Positions 1 to 8,232 are shown, counted from the stretch's first letter. The stretch: 34,731 bases of DNA from Syntrophobacterales bacterium (GCA_023229795.1 JALNYP010000007.1:1-34731), one strand, 5' to 3'. Numbers and translations: made by a program. Notes: generated by a model not told the origin, from the letters alone.

Positions 1-1242
1 CATGGAAGCCGCCTGGGCTTGGCCGGCCAGGGTTATAAGGTGTCCCTGGTCGAGAAGAAAGACTTCCTGGGCGGACACGCCCGGAAGCTCAACCATACCT
101 GGAACGGCGAGGCGGTCCAGCCCTACGTCGATGACGTGGTCAAGCGGGTGACCGACCATCCCCTAATCGATGTCTTCCTGAACTCCGAAATCAGCAACGT
201 CACCGGCTTTGTGGGCAACTTCGTGTCCACCATCCGCACCGAAGGCCGGGAGACTGACGTAGAGCACGGCGCCGCCATCATCGCCATCGGCGGTCATTCC
301 TATAAACCCAAAGAGTATCTCTATAAAGAAAATCCCCGGGTAATGCTGACCCTGGAAATGGACCAGGCCCTGCGGGAGAAAAATCCCCTGGTCACCGGGG
401 CCAAGAGCGCCGCGTTCATCCAGTGCGTGGGCTCCCGGGAACCGGAACGGCCTTACTGCAGCCGGGTCTGCTGTACCCATTCGGTGGAAAACGCGGTTCG
501 CCTCAAGAATATCAATCCCGACATGGACGTTTATATTCTGTATCGGGATCTGCGCACCTACGGCCTCAGGGAAAACCTCTACAAAGAGGCCCGGGAAAAG
601 GGCGTGATCTTCATCCGCTACAACCTGGAGGACAAACCCCAGGTGACGCAGGACGCCCAGGGCAACCTGACCGTGACGGTGCGGGATCACATCCTGGGTA
701 TCCCCATTCACCTGCACCCCGACGTCTTGACTCTGGCTTCGGCCATCATCGTCAAAAACCAGGAAGAACTGGCCAAGATGTTCAAGGTGCCCCTGAACAA
801 CGACGGCTTCTTCCTGGAAGCCCACATGAAGCTCCGGCCCGTGGATTTCGCCACCGACGGCGTCTTCATGGCCGGCCTGGCCCACTATCCGAAGCCCATG
901 GATGAGGCCATCGCCCAGGCCAAGGCTGCGGCGGCCCGGGCTGCGGTGGTCCTGGCCCAGGATGCCATCCGGGCCGGCGGCGTGGTGGCCCAAATCGACC
1001 AGGCCGCGTGTTCCGGCTGCCAGGCCTGTGTGGGTGTCTGTCCGTTCGGGGCCATCAGTTATATGGAAAATAAGGGCGTGTGCGAAGTCAACCAGGCCCT
1101 GTGCAAAGGCTGCGGCACCTGCGCCGCCACCTGCCCCTCGGAGTGCATCACCCTCTTCGGGTTCAGCCATAAGCAGATCTACACTCAGGTGGATGAGGCC
1201 CTGGCCGAGTTGGAAAGCGACATGGAAGAGGCTGCGGGTTAA
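1..1242 (+). CDS. hdrA: HdrA-like FAD/iron-sulfur subunit (5' end cut by the window)
   Basis: Heterodisulfide-reductase subunit A-like flavoprotein, 413 residues visible, open from base 1, so the N-terminus and probably part of the FAD site lie outside. The visible start (GLAGQGYKVSLVEKKDFLGGH) is the end of the Rossmann FAD motif. A cysteine motif typical of HdrA (CVGSREPERPYCSRVCC) follows in the middle. Near the C-terminus are two 4Fe-4S ferredoxin motifs, CSGCQACVGVCP and CKGCGTCAATCP. HdrA is the cytoplasmic electron hub of Hdr-type complexes, often the site of flavin-based electron bifurcation. It is followed by mvhD after 76 bases and then by a 4Fe-4S protein, so the three are probably one operon. 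Whether the partner is a hydrogenase, formate dehydrogenase or a Qmo-like system cannot be told from here. Confidence 0.9.
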   Translation, partial: HGSRLGLAGQGYKVSLVEKKDFLGGHARKLNHTWNGEAVQPYVDDVVKRVTDHPLIDVFLNSEISNVTGFVGNFVSTIRTEGRETDVEHGAAIIAIGGHSYKPKEYLYKENPRVMLTLEMDQALREKNPLVTGAKSAAFIQCVGSREPERPYCSRVCCTHSVENAVRLKNINPDMDVYILYRDLRTYGLRENLYKEAREKGVIFIRYNLEDKPQVTQDAQGNLTVTVRDHILGIPIHLHPDVLTLASAIIVKNQEELAKMFKVPLNNDGFFLEAHMKLRPVDFATDGVFMAGLAHYPKPMDEAIAQAKAAAARAAVVLAQDAIRAGGVVAQIDQAACSGCQACVGVCPFGAISYMENKGVCEVNQALCKGCGTCAATCPSECITLFGFSHKQIYTQVDEALAELESDMEEAAG

Positions 1243-1247
1243 TGATT

Positions 1248-1280
1248 CTTGGCGCCCGGGTTTTTCGCCAGGGTGCCAAG
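1248..1280 (+). other. Intercistronic hairpin between hdrA and mvhD
   Basis: A ten-pair stem (CTTGGCGCCC at 1248-1257 with GGGTGCCAAG at 1271-1280, one G-T wobble) lies just after the hdrA stop. No T-tract follows, so it is not a normal terminator. It may be a processing or mRNA-stabilising hairpin that sets the ratio of the subunits. Confidence 0.45.
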
Positions 1281-1318
1281 CTGCAAGAATAACGTCAATA
1301 AAGAGAAAAGGTTCCCCC

Positions 1319-1750
1319 ATGACCGAAAAAGAGTTCGAACCGAAGATCATCGGCTTTTTTTGTAACTGGTGCACGTATGCCGGGGCCGATCTGGCGGGTG
1401 TGAGTCGCTTGCAGTATCCCCCCAACCTCCGGGTGATCCGGGTCATGTGCTCCGGGACGGTGTCGCCGCACCACGTGATGCGGGCCTTTCAGAAAGGCGC
1501 GGACGGCGTGCTCATCGGCGGCTGCCACATCGGCGACTGTCACTACCTCAGGGGCAATTTCATGACCATCAAGCGCATGCGGTTCCTCCAGGACCTGTTG
1601 AAATTCACCGGCTACGAAGACGGCCGGCTGCACCTGGAATGGATCTCCGCGGCCGAAGGCCCCAAGTTCGCCCAGACGATACGTGATTTTACCGAAAAGA
1701 TCAAAAAGATGGGCCCCTCGCGCCTGAAAATGACGCCCCGGGCGGCCTAA
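1319..1750 (+). CDS. mvhD: MvhD/FlpD-type 2Fe-2S electron-transfer subunit
   Basis: A 143-residue protein of the MvhD (F420-non-reducing hydrogenase subunit D) family, which carries a 2Fe-2S cluster and passes electrons between a hydrogenase or formate dehydrogenase and HdrA. The conserved cysteines are visible: FFCNWCTYAGAD (Cys15, Cys18), RVMCSG (Cys44) and GGCHIGDCHY (Cys69, Cys74). The reading frame is open upstream to 902, overlapping hdrA. The ATG at 1319 is chosen because it gives the usual family N-terminus and length. It sits between hdrA and a 4Fe-4S protein, the common hdrA-mvhD arrangement of anaerobes. No catalytic hydrogenase gene is in view. Confidence 0.92.
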   Translation: MTEKEFEPKIIGFFCNWCTYAGADLAGVSRLQYPPNLRVIRVMCSGTVSPHHVMRAFQKGADGVLIGGCHIGDCHYLRGNFMTIKRMRFLQDLLKFTGYEDGRLHLEWISAAEGPKFAQTIRDFTEKIKKMGPSRLKMTPRAA

Positions 1751-1786
1751 CCTGAATAACTGCTGAAGAGATAAGGAAACTACCTG

Positions 1787-2596
1787 ATGGATAGGCTACG
1801 TGAAAAAGTCCGGAACCTGCTCAAAGAGGGCAAGGTAGCGGGATATTTGGGATATATGCTGAAGGAATCCCATCCGCTGCCCCATCTGTTCACCCCGGAG
1901 CATCTGGAGGAAGTGGATCAGGCCATCGTCGCCCCGGATGATGCCCGTTATCCCTTGGACAAGTTGCTGCAACAGTTGGTCGAACGCTACCCGGACGCCA
2001 CTTTTGCCATCCAGGTGCGGGGCTGCGATGAGCGGGGTCTTAACGAGCTCTACAAGTGGGGCCAGTTGGACCCGGAGAAAGTGGTCCTGGTGGGCATCGC
2101 CTGCAACCAGGCACAGGCCGACTACTGCGAATGCCCCGGCCCCTGGGCCTCGGTAATCGACTACGGGACCAAGTGCGAGGCGGTGCCGCGCAGCCAGCGG
2201 GTGGACCGCATCGACGCCCTGGCGGGAGACGAGGCCTTTCAAGAGTGGCTGACGTCATTCAACCGCTGCATCAAGTGCTACGGCTGCCGGGACGTGTGCC
2301 CCATGTGTTTCTGCAAGGAGTGCTCCCTGGAGCACGCCGACCTGATGAGCACCGGCAAGGTGCCGCCGGATACCATCTTCCAACTGGTGCGGGCCATCCA
2401 CATGGCCGGACGCTGCATCGACTGCGGCCTCTGCGAAGAGAACTGCCCGGCGGATATCCCGCTCCGAGTCCTCTATAAGAAGGGCAACGCCTTGGTACAG
2501 GACCTGTTCGGCTATACCACCGGTTCGCCCGAAGCCGGCATTTCTCCCTGGAAGTACCTGGGTGAGGAGTCCACCCTGGAAACTAAACCCATGTAA
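1787..2596 (+). CDS. 4Fe-4S dicluster protein associated with HdrA/MvhD
   Basis: A cysteine-rich 269-residue protein with no membrane segments. The N-terminal half resembles the FrhB/FdhB-type fold (the KVVLVGIACNQAQADYCEC stretch at about 98-115 recalls its nucleotide- or flavin-handling part), but this is only a resemblance. The C-terminal half carries CIKCYGCRDVCPMCFCKECS (161-180), which has more cysteines than one cubane cluster needs, and CIDCGLCEENCP (210-221), a classical 4Fe-4S motif. The ATG at 1787 has AAGGA nine bases upstream. It is the last gene of the hdrA-mvhD unit, 36 bases after mvhD and before a terminator. It probably links the Hdr module to an electron donor or acceptor; the partner is unknown. 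Confidence 0.75.
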   Translation: MDRLREKVRNLLKEGKVAGYLGYMLKESHPLPHLFTPEHLEEVDQAIVAPDDARYPLDKLLQQLVERYPDATFAIQVRGCDERGLNELYKWGQLDPEKVVLVGIACNQAQADYCECPGPWASVIDYGTKCEAVPRSQRVDRIDALAGDEAFQEWLTSFNRCIKCYGCRDVCPMCFCKECSLEHADLMSTGKVPPDTIFQLVRAIHMAGRCIDCGLCEENCPADIPLRVLYKKGNALVQDLFGYTTGSPEAGISPWKYLGEESTLETKPM

Positions 2597-2649
2597 GAAA
2601 GGTTTCCCCTCAGGTTGGCGCCCTGGATTAGGTGCCTTGGCCTGACCCC

Positions 2650-2691
2650 AAAGCCCATGATAATGCCGTACGTTATCTGGGCTTTTTTTTT
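2650..2691 (+). terminator. Rho-independent terminator after the hdrA-mvhD operon
   Basis: Left arm 2650-2663 pairs with right arm 2673-2685 (AAAGCCCA/TGGGCTTT and GATAA/TTATC with one bulged T), followed by an unbroken T-run to 2691. It lies 54 bases after the stop of the 4Fe-4S gene. Confidence 0.85.
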
Positions 2692-2749
2692 GCCGGAGCC
2701 GGCCGCGATAATACTCCTTGCCCTTAGCCGTGAATGCTCTTATATTGGA

Positions 2750-2937
2750 CTTATAGCGAATGCCAAAAGTTTTTTCCGTTAGGGCACATGCTCAAAAAAC
2801 CAAAATCCCCCCTAACCCCCCTTTGTCAAAGGGGGGAACTACAAGGAATTGCTCTAAAAGTCCCCCTTTGACAAAGGGGGATTTAGGGGGATTTAAAAAT
2901 CAGCAAGTGGAATGAATTTATGGCAAACGCTATAAAG
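2750..2937. repeat. MITE-like element with nested inverted repeats
   Basis: Outer inverted repeats at 2750-2765 (CTTATAGCGAATGCCA) and 2921-2937 (TGGCAAACGCTATAAAG) match at 13 of 16 positions. They enclose a second, longer inverted repeat (2803-2895). There is no coding potential of note and no clear target duplication. It fills most of the 2597-3075 gap between the hdr operon and the aldolase. A non-autonomous element or dispersed repeat is the best reading. Confidence 0.6.
2803..2895. repeat. Long G/C-run inverted repeat inside the element
   Basis: Arms of about 34 bases face each other: 2803-2837 and 2861-2895. Each arm carries its own small palindrome, CCCCCTTTG-T/A-CAAAGGGGG, plus a flank of the AAATCCCCC type. 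The arms differ at only a few positions. As RNA this would form a very stable hairpin, but there is no T-run after it. Confidence 0.75.
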
Positions 2938-3075
2938 CTGTCGCAGAAATATGCTTTCCTCTGTAAGCGAAGGTGCACCATCGGAGTGCTCAGCCGCGGT
3001 TAATGTTCCCTGTCAGACGCAAACAAATTATTATATAACTTATTGATATTTAAAACTTTCTCAAGGAGGTGGCCC

Positions 3076-4131
3076 TTGATCAAGAAAATTCAATCCTTAT
3101 TGGGCGCGGAAGCTGAAGACCTGCTGAACCACAAATGCGAAGGCTTCCCCAAGGACAGCCTGCACCTGCCGGGGCCGGATTTTATCGACCGGGTCTGGGT
3201 GGGCAGCGACCGGCCTCCGGGGGTCCTGCGTTCCCTGGCCGCCCTGTTCGGGCACGGCCGCCTGGCCGGCACCGGCTATCTCTCCATCCTGCCGGTGGAC
3301 CAGGGGGTGGAGCACAGCGCCGCCGCCTCCTTCGCGCCGAACCCCATCTATTTCGACCCGGAAAACATCGTCAAGCTGGCCCTGGAGGGCGGCTGCAACG
3401 CGGTGGCCTCAACCCTCGGGGTGCTGGGCGCGGTGGCCCGCAAATACGCCCACAAGATCCCCTTTATCGTCAAGATCAATCACAACGAGATGTTGTCGTA
3501 TCCCAACTTTTACGACCAGACCCTGTTTGCCGACGTCGAACAGGCCTTTGATCTCGGAGCCACGGCCGTGGGGGCCACCATCTATTACGGCTCCCCGGAG
3601 TCCCGCCGCCAGATCATGGAGATTTCCCAGGCCTTCAAGCTGGCCCACGAATTGGGCATGGCCTGCATCCTCTGGTGCTACCTGCGCAACCCCGCGTTCA
3701 AGACGGAGAAGGGGGACATGCACGCCTCCGCCGATCTCACCGGGCAAGCCAATTACCTGGGGGTGACCATCGAGGCGGACATCGTCAAACAAAAGCTGGC
3801 CACGAACAACGGCGGCTACAAGGCCATTCCCAAGTTCGGCAAGACCAATGAGCTGGTTTATACTAAGCTGGCCCCCGACCATCCCATCGACCTGTGCCGC
3901 TACCAGGTGGCCAACTGCTTCATGGGCCGGGTGGGGCTGATCAACTCCGGCGGCGGCTCCGGCAAAAACGACCTGGCCGACGCGGTGCGCACCGCGCTGA
4001 TCAACAAGCGGGCCGGGGGCACGGGCCTGATCTCCGGCCGCAAGACCTTCCAGCGGCCCATGGCCGAAGGGGTAAAGCTCTTCAACGCCATCCAGGACGT
4101 CTTCCTCAGTAAAGAGGTGACGGTGGCCTAA
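3076..4131 (+). CDS. fbaB: Class I fructose-bisphosphate aldolase (DhnA/FbaB type)
   Basis: A 351-residue cytoplasmic enzyme that cleaves or forms fructose 1,6-bisphosphate through a Schiff base, in glycolysis or gluconeogenesis. Its length equals that of E. coli FbaB. Family motifs are clear: LSILPVDQGVEHS, DLGATAVGATIYYGSPESRR, CYLRNPAF, then ADIVKQKLATNNGG, whose Lys is the likely Schiff-base residue by comparison with archaeal aldolases. Near the C-terminus is the phosphate-binding stretch INSGGGSGKND. The frame is open from 3043, but AAGGAGG at 3063-3069 stands six bases before TTG 3076, so the TTG start is preferred. It appears to be a single-gene unit ended by the hairpin at 4221. Confidence 0.92.
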   Translation: MIKKIQSLLGAEAEDLLNHKCEGFPKDSLHLPGPDFIDRVWVGSDRPPGVLRSLAALFGHGRLAGTGYLSILPVDQGVEHSAAASFAPNPIYFDPENIVKLALEGGCNAVASTLGVLGAVARKYAHKIPFIVKINHNEMLSYPNFYDQTLFADVEQAFDLGATAVGATIYYGSPESRRQIMEISQAFKLAHELGMACILWCYLRNPAFKTEKGDMHASADLTGQANYLGVTIEADIVKQKLATNNGGYKAIPKFGKTNELVYTKLAPDHPIDLCRYQVANCFMGRVGLINSGGGSGKNDLADAVRTALINKRAGGTGLISGRKTFQRPMAEGVKLFNAIQDVFLSKEVTVA

Positions 4132-4150
4132 GGCGGGTGCCCCCGCACCT

Positions 4151-4199
4151 GTGGCACAGGCTTCCAGCCTGTGGAGGCGTAGGGTGCGTCCCACGCACC
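4151..4199. repeat. Pair of short dispersed palindromes
   Basis: CACAGGCT-TCC-AGCCTGTG (4155-4173) is a perfect palindrome. GTAGGGTGCGTCCCACGCACC (4179-4199) follows, and a near copy of it recurs at 13447-13467. They are non-coding and sit between a stop codon and a terminator. Confidence 0.6.
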
Positions 4200-4220
4200 T
4201 TCCTTATCCTTATAAACGAC

Positions 4221-4258
4221 CCAAGGCAGGGCCAGCCTGGCCCTGCCTTGGTTTTGTT
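4221..4258 (+). terminator. Rho-independent terminator after fbaB
   Basis: A perfect 14-bp stem (CCAAGGCAGGGCCA / TGGCCCTGCCTTGG) with a three-base loop spans 4221-4251 and is followed by TTTTGTT. The T-tract is on the plus side only. The PEP-CTERM genes on the minus strand converge on the same hairpin but have no U-tract after it. Confidence 0.88.
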
Positions 4259-4278
4259 CAGGGAGAGATGAAGCGGAA

Positions 4279-5085
4279 CTATCCTTTATTCAATACGGCC
4301 TTCCGCCGCCGCCACAGCACCAGCCCCGTCAGGCCAGAGCCCAGGAGCAACAGGGTGCCGGGGAGGGGAGTCTCGAAGTTATACGTGGTATCGGCGAAGA
4401 TCGCGCCATTGGCGATGCCGATGCTGACGGCATCAAAGTCGCCTATGGCGTTGGCCCAAATATCACCGTTGCTCTGGCCCGCCAATAGGTCCAGAGTGAA
4501 GATTCGATTGTTCAGAGTCGATAGAAAGAAGTTATCTTTTCCTCCACCAAGGGCAGAATTGTCACTCCACCAATTCCCGTTGGCCACATCCCAGTTTTGC
4601 CAGATCCCGACATCCGTAGATTTATGGCCATTATTAGCCGGTTCGAAGATTAGGTATGCATCTGTGGAACCACCCTCCCAAATGTTGTTGCCGTTCAAGT
4701 CGTATTTCATGTTCCAATAAGGGGCGACGCTGGTGTCGGCATTACGGGAGACCACGTAGGTGCTATAACTCAGGGTGGTAAAATCGCTGGGTTTTACTAC
4801 AGTGGTCCCCAAATTGACCCCGGTGAACCACAAATAGGCTTTTCCTCCCAGTCCTGAACCAGTTCCAGAGCCAGTATTAAACTGCCAACTACCGGTTCCC
4901 AAAGGAGGGGTTCCAGGTCCAGTGACCCCCTGCTGGCTGGCAGTATTGTCGTTTTCCATATACCAGACGCTGCTGCCGATATTCTGATTGTTGATCTCCA
5001 CCACTGCCGCCTGAGCCGCAACTACCAGTGAAAAGGTTATGGCCAAGATTGCCAGGGTCATAAGGCTGTATTTCGAGTTCTTCAT
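4279..5085 (-). CDS. PEP-CTERM-type exported protein A
   Basis: A 268-residue secreted protein. It has an N-terminal signal peptide (MKNSKYSLMTLAILAITFSL... up to about AQA), a Gly/Asn/Ser-rich body without recognised domain, and a C-terminal sorting tag: the PLPGTLLLLGSGL motif, a short hydrophobic helix and a WRRRK basic end. Such tags are processed by exosortase, and the proteins usually go to the surface or the exopolysaccharide matrix. No exosortase is in this window. ATG 5085 is preferred over GTG 5097 because GAGGGG lies five bases before it. It lies downstream of a second PEP-CTERM gene with an almost identical tag, in the block probably read from the sigma-54 promoter at 6373. The gene looks less GC-rich than its neighbours. 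Confidence 0.85.
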   Translation of the reverse strand: MKNSKYSLMTLAILAITFSLVVAAQAAVVEINNQNIGSSVWYMENDNTASQQGVTGPGTPPLGTGSWQFNTGSGTGSGLGGKAYLWFTGVNLGTTVVKPSDFTTLSYSTYVVSRNADTSVAPYWNMKYDLNGNNIWEGGSTDAYLIFEPANNGHKSTDVGIWQNWDVANGNWWSDNSALGGGKDNFFLSTLNNRIFTLDLLAGQSNGDIWANAIGDFDAVSIGIANGAIFADTTYNFETPLPGTLLLLGSGLTGLVLWRRRKAVLNKG

Positions 5086-5247
5086 CTTTCCCCTCACCTT
5101 TCCCGTACAATTTTATCTCTTGCCGGGAGTTTGTTGATGTATCCAGATTGGCTTACTTGTTTCTGGCATTTATGATCCGTAATTTTGTTGTGACGCTCCG
5201 GCCGATCGTTCTCGACCCCGCCGCAGCTGATCTGTTGGTCATGAGGC

Positions 5248-5925
5248 CTAGCTGACTGCCGCCTTCCGCCGCCGCCACAGCACCAGCCCCGTCAACCCCG
5301 AGCCCAGGAGCAGCAGGGTGCCGGGCAGGGGAGTGGCCTGCACCGTGACGCTAGATATGTCTGCCTGGCCCGGGGTGTTCAATCCGATCCAGAGGGCCAC
5401 AGGCGTTTCGGCGCCTATCCCTGACACATCGCCATTTTTCAGTTGAGCAAGAGATTTTCCCTCAATAGAAATCCCTCCTAACCCGTAAAAGACAGTGCTA
5501 TCGTTAATCGACGACCCCACATATCCGCCGTAGCTGTCGCCAGCGAGGCCCGTAAGCATCCCAGAGCTGTCATAGCTCCAAAAGTGACCGTCACCCCCGG
5601 TATCTAACCACAGATTCACCGCAAGCGGGCCACCAGCGGATATTGTGGAAACGCTCAACAGATTGCCAAGTTTCAGGCTACCATTGAAATAGAGAACGAT
5701 GCCTGCGTCACCTGAAGAGACGCCAGTCAAGTTAAAGACACTGCCCGTGTTGTAGGATTGGACGTTCCCTCCGCTATAACCCGTAGAATTTGTATAGAAC
5801 CCGCTATCATTTATCGCATAGTAAACCCCTGTACTACTAGTAGGGGTGAAAGTATCAGCCATGGCCATTGCAGAAATGCCCACCAAAATCGCCAATAAAA
5901 ATCCCAACACCAATCCTCTTTTCAT
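5248..5925 (-). CDS. PEP-CTERM-type exported protein B
   Basis: A 225-residue secreted protein with a signal peptide (KRGLVLGFLLAILVGISAMAMA), a Gly/Ser/Thr-rich beta-type body and the same C-terminal sorting tag as the neighbour (PLPGTLLLLGSGL, hydrophobic helix, WRRRK). The body has no clear similarity to protein A, so only the tag is shared. AAGGAGAAGAGG stands just before ATG 5925. It starts 65 bases after the DUF3467 stop with no hairpin between, so it may be co-transcribed with it from the sigma-54 promoter. The substrate or ligand is unknown; matrix, adhesion or surface roles are usual for such proteins. Confidence 0.85.
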   Translation of the reverse strand: MKRGLVLGFLLAILVGISAMAMADTFTPTSSTGVYYAINDSGFYTNSTGYSGGNVQSYNTGSVFNLTGVSSGDAGIVLYFNGSLKLGNLLSVSTISAGGPLAVNLWLDTGGDGHFWSYDSSGMLTGLAGDSYGGYVGSSINDSTVFYGLGGISIEGKSLAQLKNGDVSGIGAETPVALWIGLNTPGQADISSVTVQATPLPGTLLLLGSGLTGLVLWRRRKAAVS

Positions 5926-5990
5926 TTCCTCTTCTCCTTTAAATTTATTTTATATTTTATGAATGGCTTCTAAGACCGCCTCTTCCCCAG

Positions 5991-6302
5991 CTACACCAAT
6001 TTCAGCGCCGATGTCTGCCTGGGGTGTCCCCTGATGGCGGGTATCTCCGCCTCGCCTTCGTCCGCCACCCGGCCGTAGCTCGCCTCGTACTGGCTGAGGG
6101 CTTGCTCCAGCACCCCCATCAGTCTCTTGGCGTACACGGGGCTGGTGACTATTCGGGTGTGCAGGCTCGCCTCCGGGTCCTCGCCAAAACACTGGCCGAA
6201 ATCCAGGAGAAACTCGAAGGCATTGTGGCCGATCTCGAAATAATTAACGTATCGTCCTTCCAAATGAGCGGCACCTCCTCGATAGTATTCACCGTGTCCC
6301 AT
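5991..6302 (-). CDS. DUF3467 family protein
   Basis: A 103-residue soluble protein. The stretches YVNYFEIGHNAFEFLLDFGQ, HTRIVTSPVYAKRLMGVLEQ and ALSQYEASYGRV match the DUF3467 pattern, a small family of unknown function. GGAGGT lies a few bases before ATG 6302. A near-consensus sigma-54 promoter lies about 70 bases upstream, with palindromic sites further up. It is the first gene after that promoter and is followed by two PEP-CTERM genes, which suggests a part in making, sorting or regulating the surface proteins. That link is inference from context. Confidence 0.82.
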   Translation of the reverse strand: MGHGEYYRGGAAHLEGRYVNYFEIGHNAFEFLLDFGQCFGEDPEASLHTRIVTSPVYAKRLMGVLEQALSQYEASYGRVADEGEAEIPAIRGHPRQTSALKLV

Positions 6303-6372
6303 GTTGACCTCCGCCTGGATGGTTATCCTTTTCCTGGCGCAGCACGAATTTATTTCCTTTGCTCTCTTCTAA

Positions 6373-6388
6373 TGCAACCGCAGTGCCA
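6373..6388 (-). promoter_or_regulatory. Sigma-54 (-24/-12) promoter of the DUF3467/PEP-CTERM block
   Basis: Read on the minus strand this is TGGCACTGCGGTTGCA, which differs from the consensus TGGCACG-N4-TTGCW only at the seventh base. The GG and GC pairs have the exact required spacing. Transcription would start near 6362, giving a leader of about 60 bases before ATG 6302. A sigma-54 activator gene lies just upstream. Confidence 0.88.
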
Positions 6389-6470
6389 GGACCCGGCGGG
6401 TGCCCGCAATGCGGCTAACTCATTGATAAAGCAGGTTAATTAATCTTGGATAGCATGGGGCGTGCGGCCC

Positions 6471-6616
6471 GGTGTCACAGGGGGTGTGACACCTGGGACT
6501 GCCTCAGGGTGAAGTCCACACGCGGCAACAGCAGGAGGGTCAAAGACCATCGGGGGGTCCGGCCAGGACTGGGACGCCCGGCAGGGTGTTACACCTGATC
6601 AAAGCAGTGTCACGTC
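6471..6616. promoter_or_regulatory. Four 11-bp palindromes, putative enhancer sites
   Basis: Copies of GGTGT-n-ACACC: 6471-6481 (GGTGTCACAGG), 6483-6493 (GGTGTGACACC, perfect), 6585-6595 (GGTGTTACACC, perfect) and 6606-6616 (AGTGTCACGTC, partial). Centres are 12 bases apart in the first pair and 21 in the second. They lie about 85-230 bases upstream of the sigma-54 promoter, the usual place for activator sites. The rest of the 6303-6717 gap holds only this promoter, these sites and the terminator of the activator gene. Confidence 0.7.
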
Positions 6617-6650
6617 TCGGGGAAGCAGGCGCGCCCCGCAGATGGTCGGC

Positions 6651-6685
6651 CAAAAAACGTCAGGGCGGGGAGAGCCCGCCCTGAC
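6651..6685 (-). terminator. Rho-independent terminator of the sigma-54 activator gene
   Basis: A perfect 11-bp stem (6659-6669 with 6675-6685) is followed, reading on the minus strand, by a run of six Ts (6652-6657). It lies 33 bases after the activator stop, so the activator transcript ends before the enhancer sites. Confidence 0.85.
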
Positions 6686-6717
6686 CAGGGAAACTTCGTT
6701 GCGGATATCTGCTCTGC

Positions 6718-8076
<1,359 letters not shown>

Positions 8077-8084
8077 GATCTCAT

Positions 8085-8127
8085 CCCTAAAAAAATAAAG
8101 CCGGATTGCCTTGGCAGGCAACCCGGC
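8085..8127 (-). terminator. Terminator acting as riboswitch expression platform
   Basis: On the minus strand GCCGGGTTGCC (8127-8117) pairs with GGCAATCCGGC (8110-8100) with one mismatch, followed by TTTATTTTTTTA. The U-tract runs straight into the ribosome binding site of the activator gene. The left arm is shared with the 3' end of the c-di-GMP aptamer, so the two folds exclude each other: ligand binding should favour read-through. Confidence 0.8.
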
Positions 8128-8192
8128 CATCTCTTATCCTTGAGACCCGTGGCTTTCCGTCCCCACCTTGCGATGGGTTTGGCTTTGATTCC
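8117..8192 (-). promoter_or_regulatory. c-di-GMP-I (GEMM) riboswitch aptamer
   Basis: Reading the minus strand from 8192, the hallmark blocks of the class appear in order: GGAATC (P1 5' arm), CAAAGCCAAACCC, CATC-GCAA-GGTG (P2 with a GNRA loop), GGGGACGGAAAGCCACGGG, GTCTC...GAGAT (P3), then GGCCGGGTTGCC (P3 3' part and P1 3' arm; GGAAUC pairs with GGUUGCC with one bulge). By comparison with the Vibrio Vc2 aptamer from memory, the ligand-contacting G20 appears kept, which points to c-di-GMP rather than cGAMP (A20). The pair above it appears as C-G instead of the usual G-C. It lies within a few bases of the predicted transcription start. Confidence 0.88.
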
Positions 8193-8203
8193 AAGTTTAA
8201 ACC

Positions 8204-8232
8204 AGATTAAAGGGTTTTTAAAAAAAAGTCAA
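8204..8232 (-). promoter_or_regulatory. Sigma-70-like promoter of the riboswitch-activator unit
   Basis: On the minus strand TTGACT (8232-8227), a 17-base spacer and TAATCT (8209-8204). The predicted start is near 8197, five bases before the aptamer. The surroundings are very AT-rich. The -10 is a weak match, so the position rests mainly on its spacing to the aptamer. Confidence 0.5.

Noticed and set aside
163..1446. 427-residue open frame on the minus strand
   Set aside because: Antisense shadow of hdrA; the plus frame has clear HdrA motifs, while this one is low-complexity His/Gly/Ala without a family pattern.
2803..2895. Repeat considered as a CRISPR fragment
   Set aside because: Only two arms in opposite orientation and no spacer series; it is an inverted repeat.
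3409..4194. 261-residue open frame on the minus strand
   Set aside because: Antisense of the aldolase gene, with no ribosome site and no family match.
5950..6192. 80-residue open frame on the minus strand overlapping DUF3467
   Set aside because: It overlaps DUF3467 in another frame, and the DUF3467 frame has both a ribosome site and family motifs.
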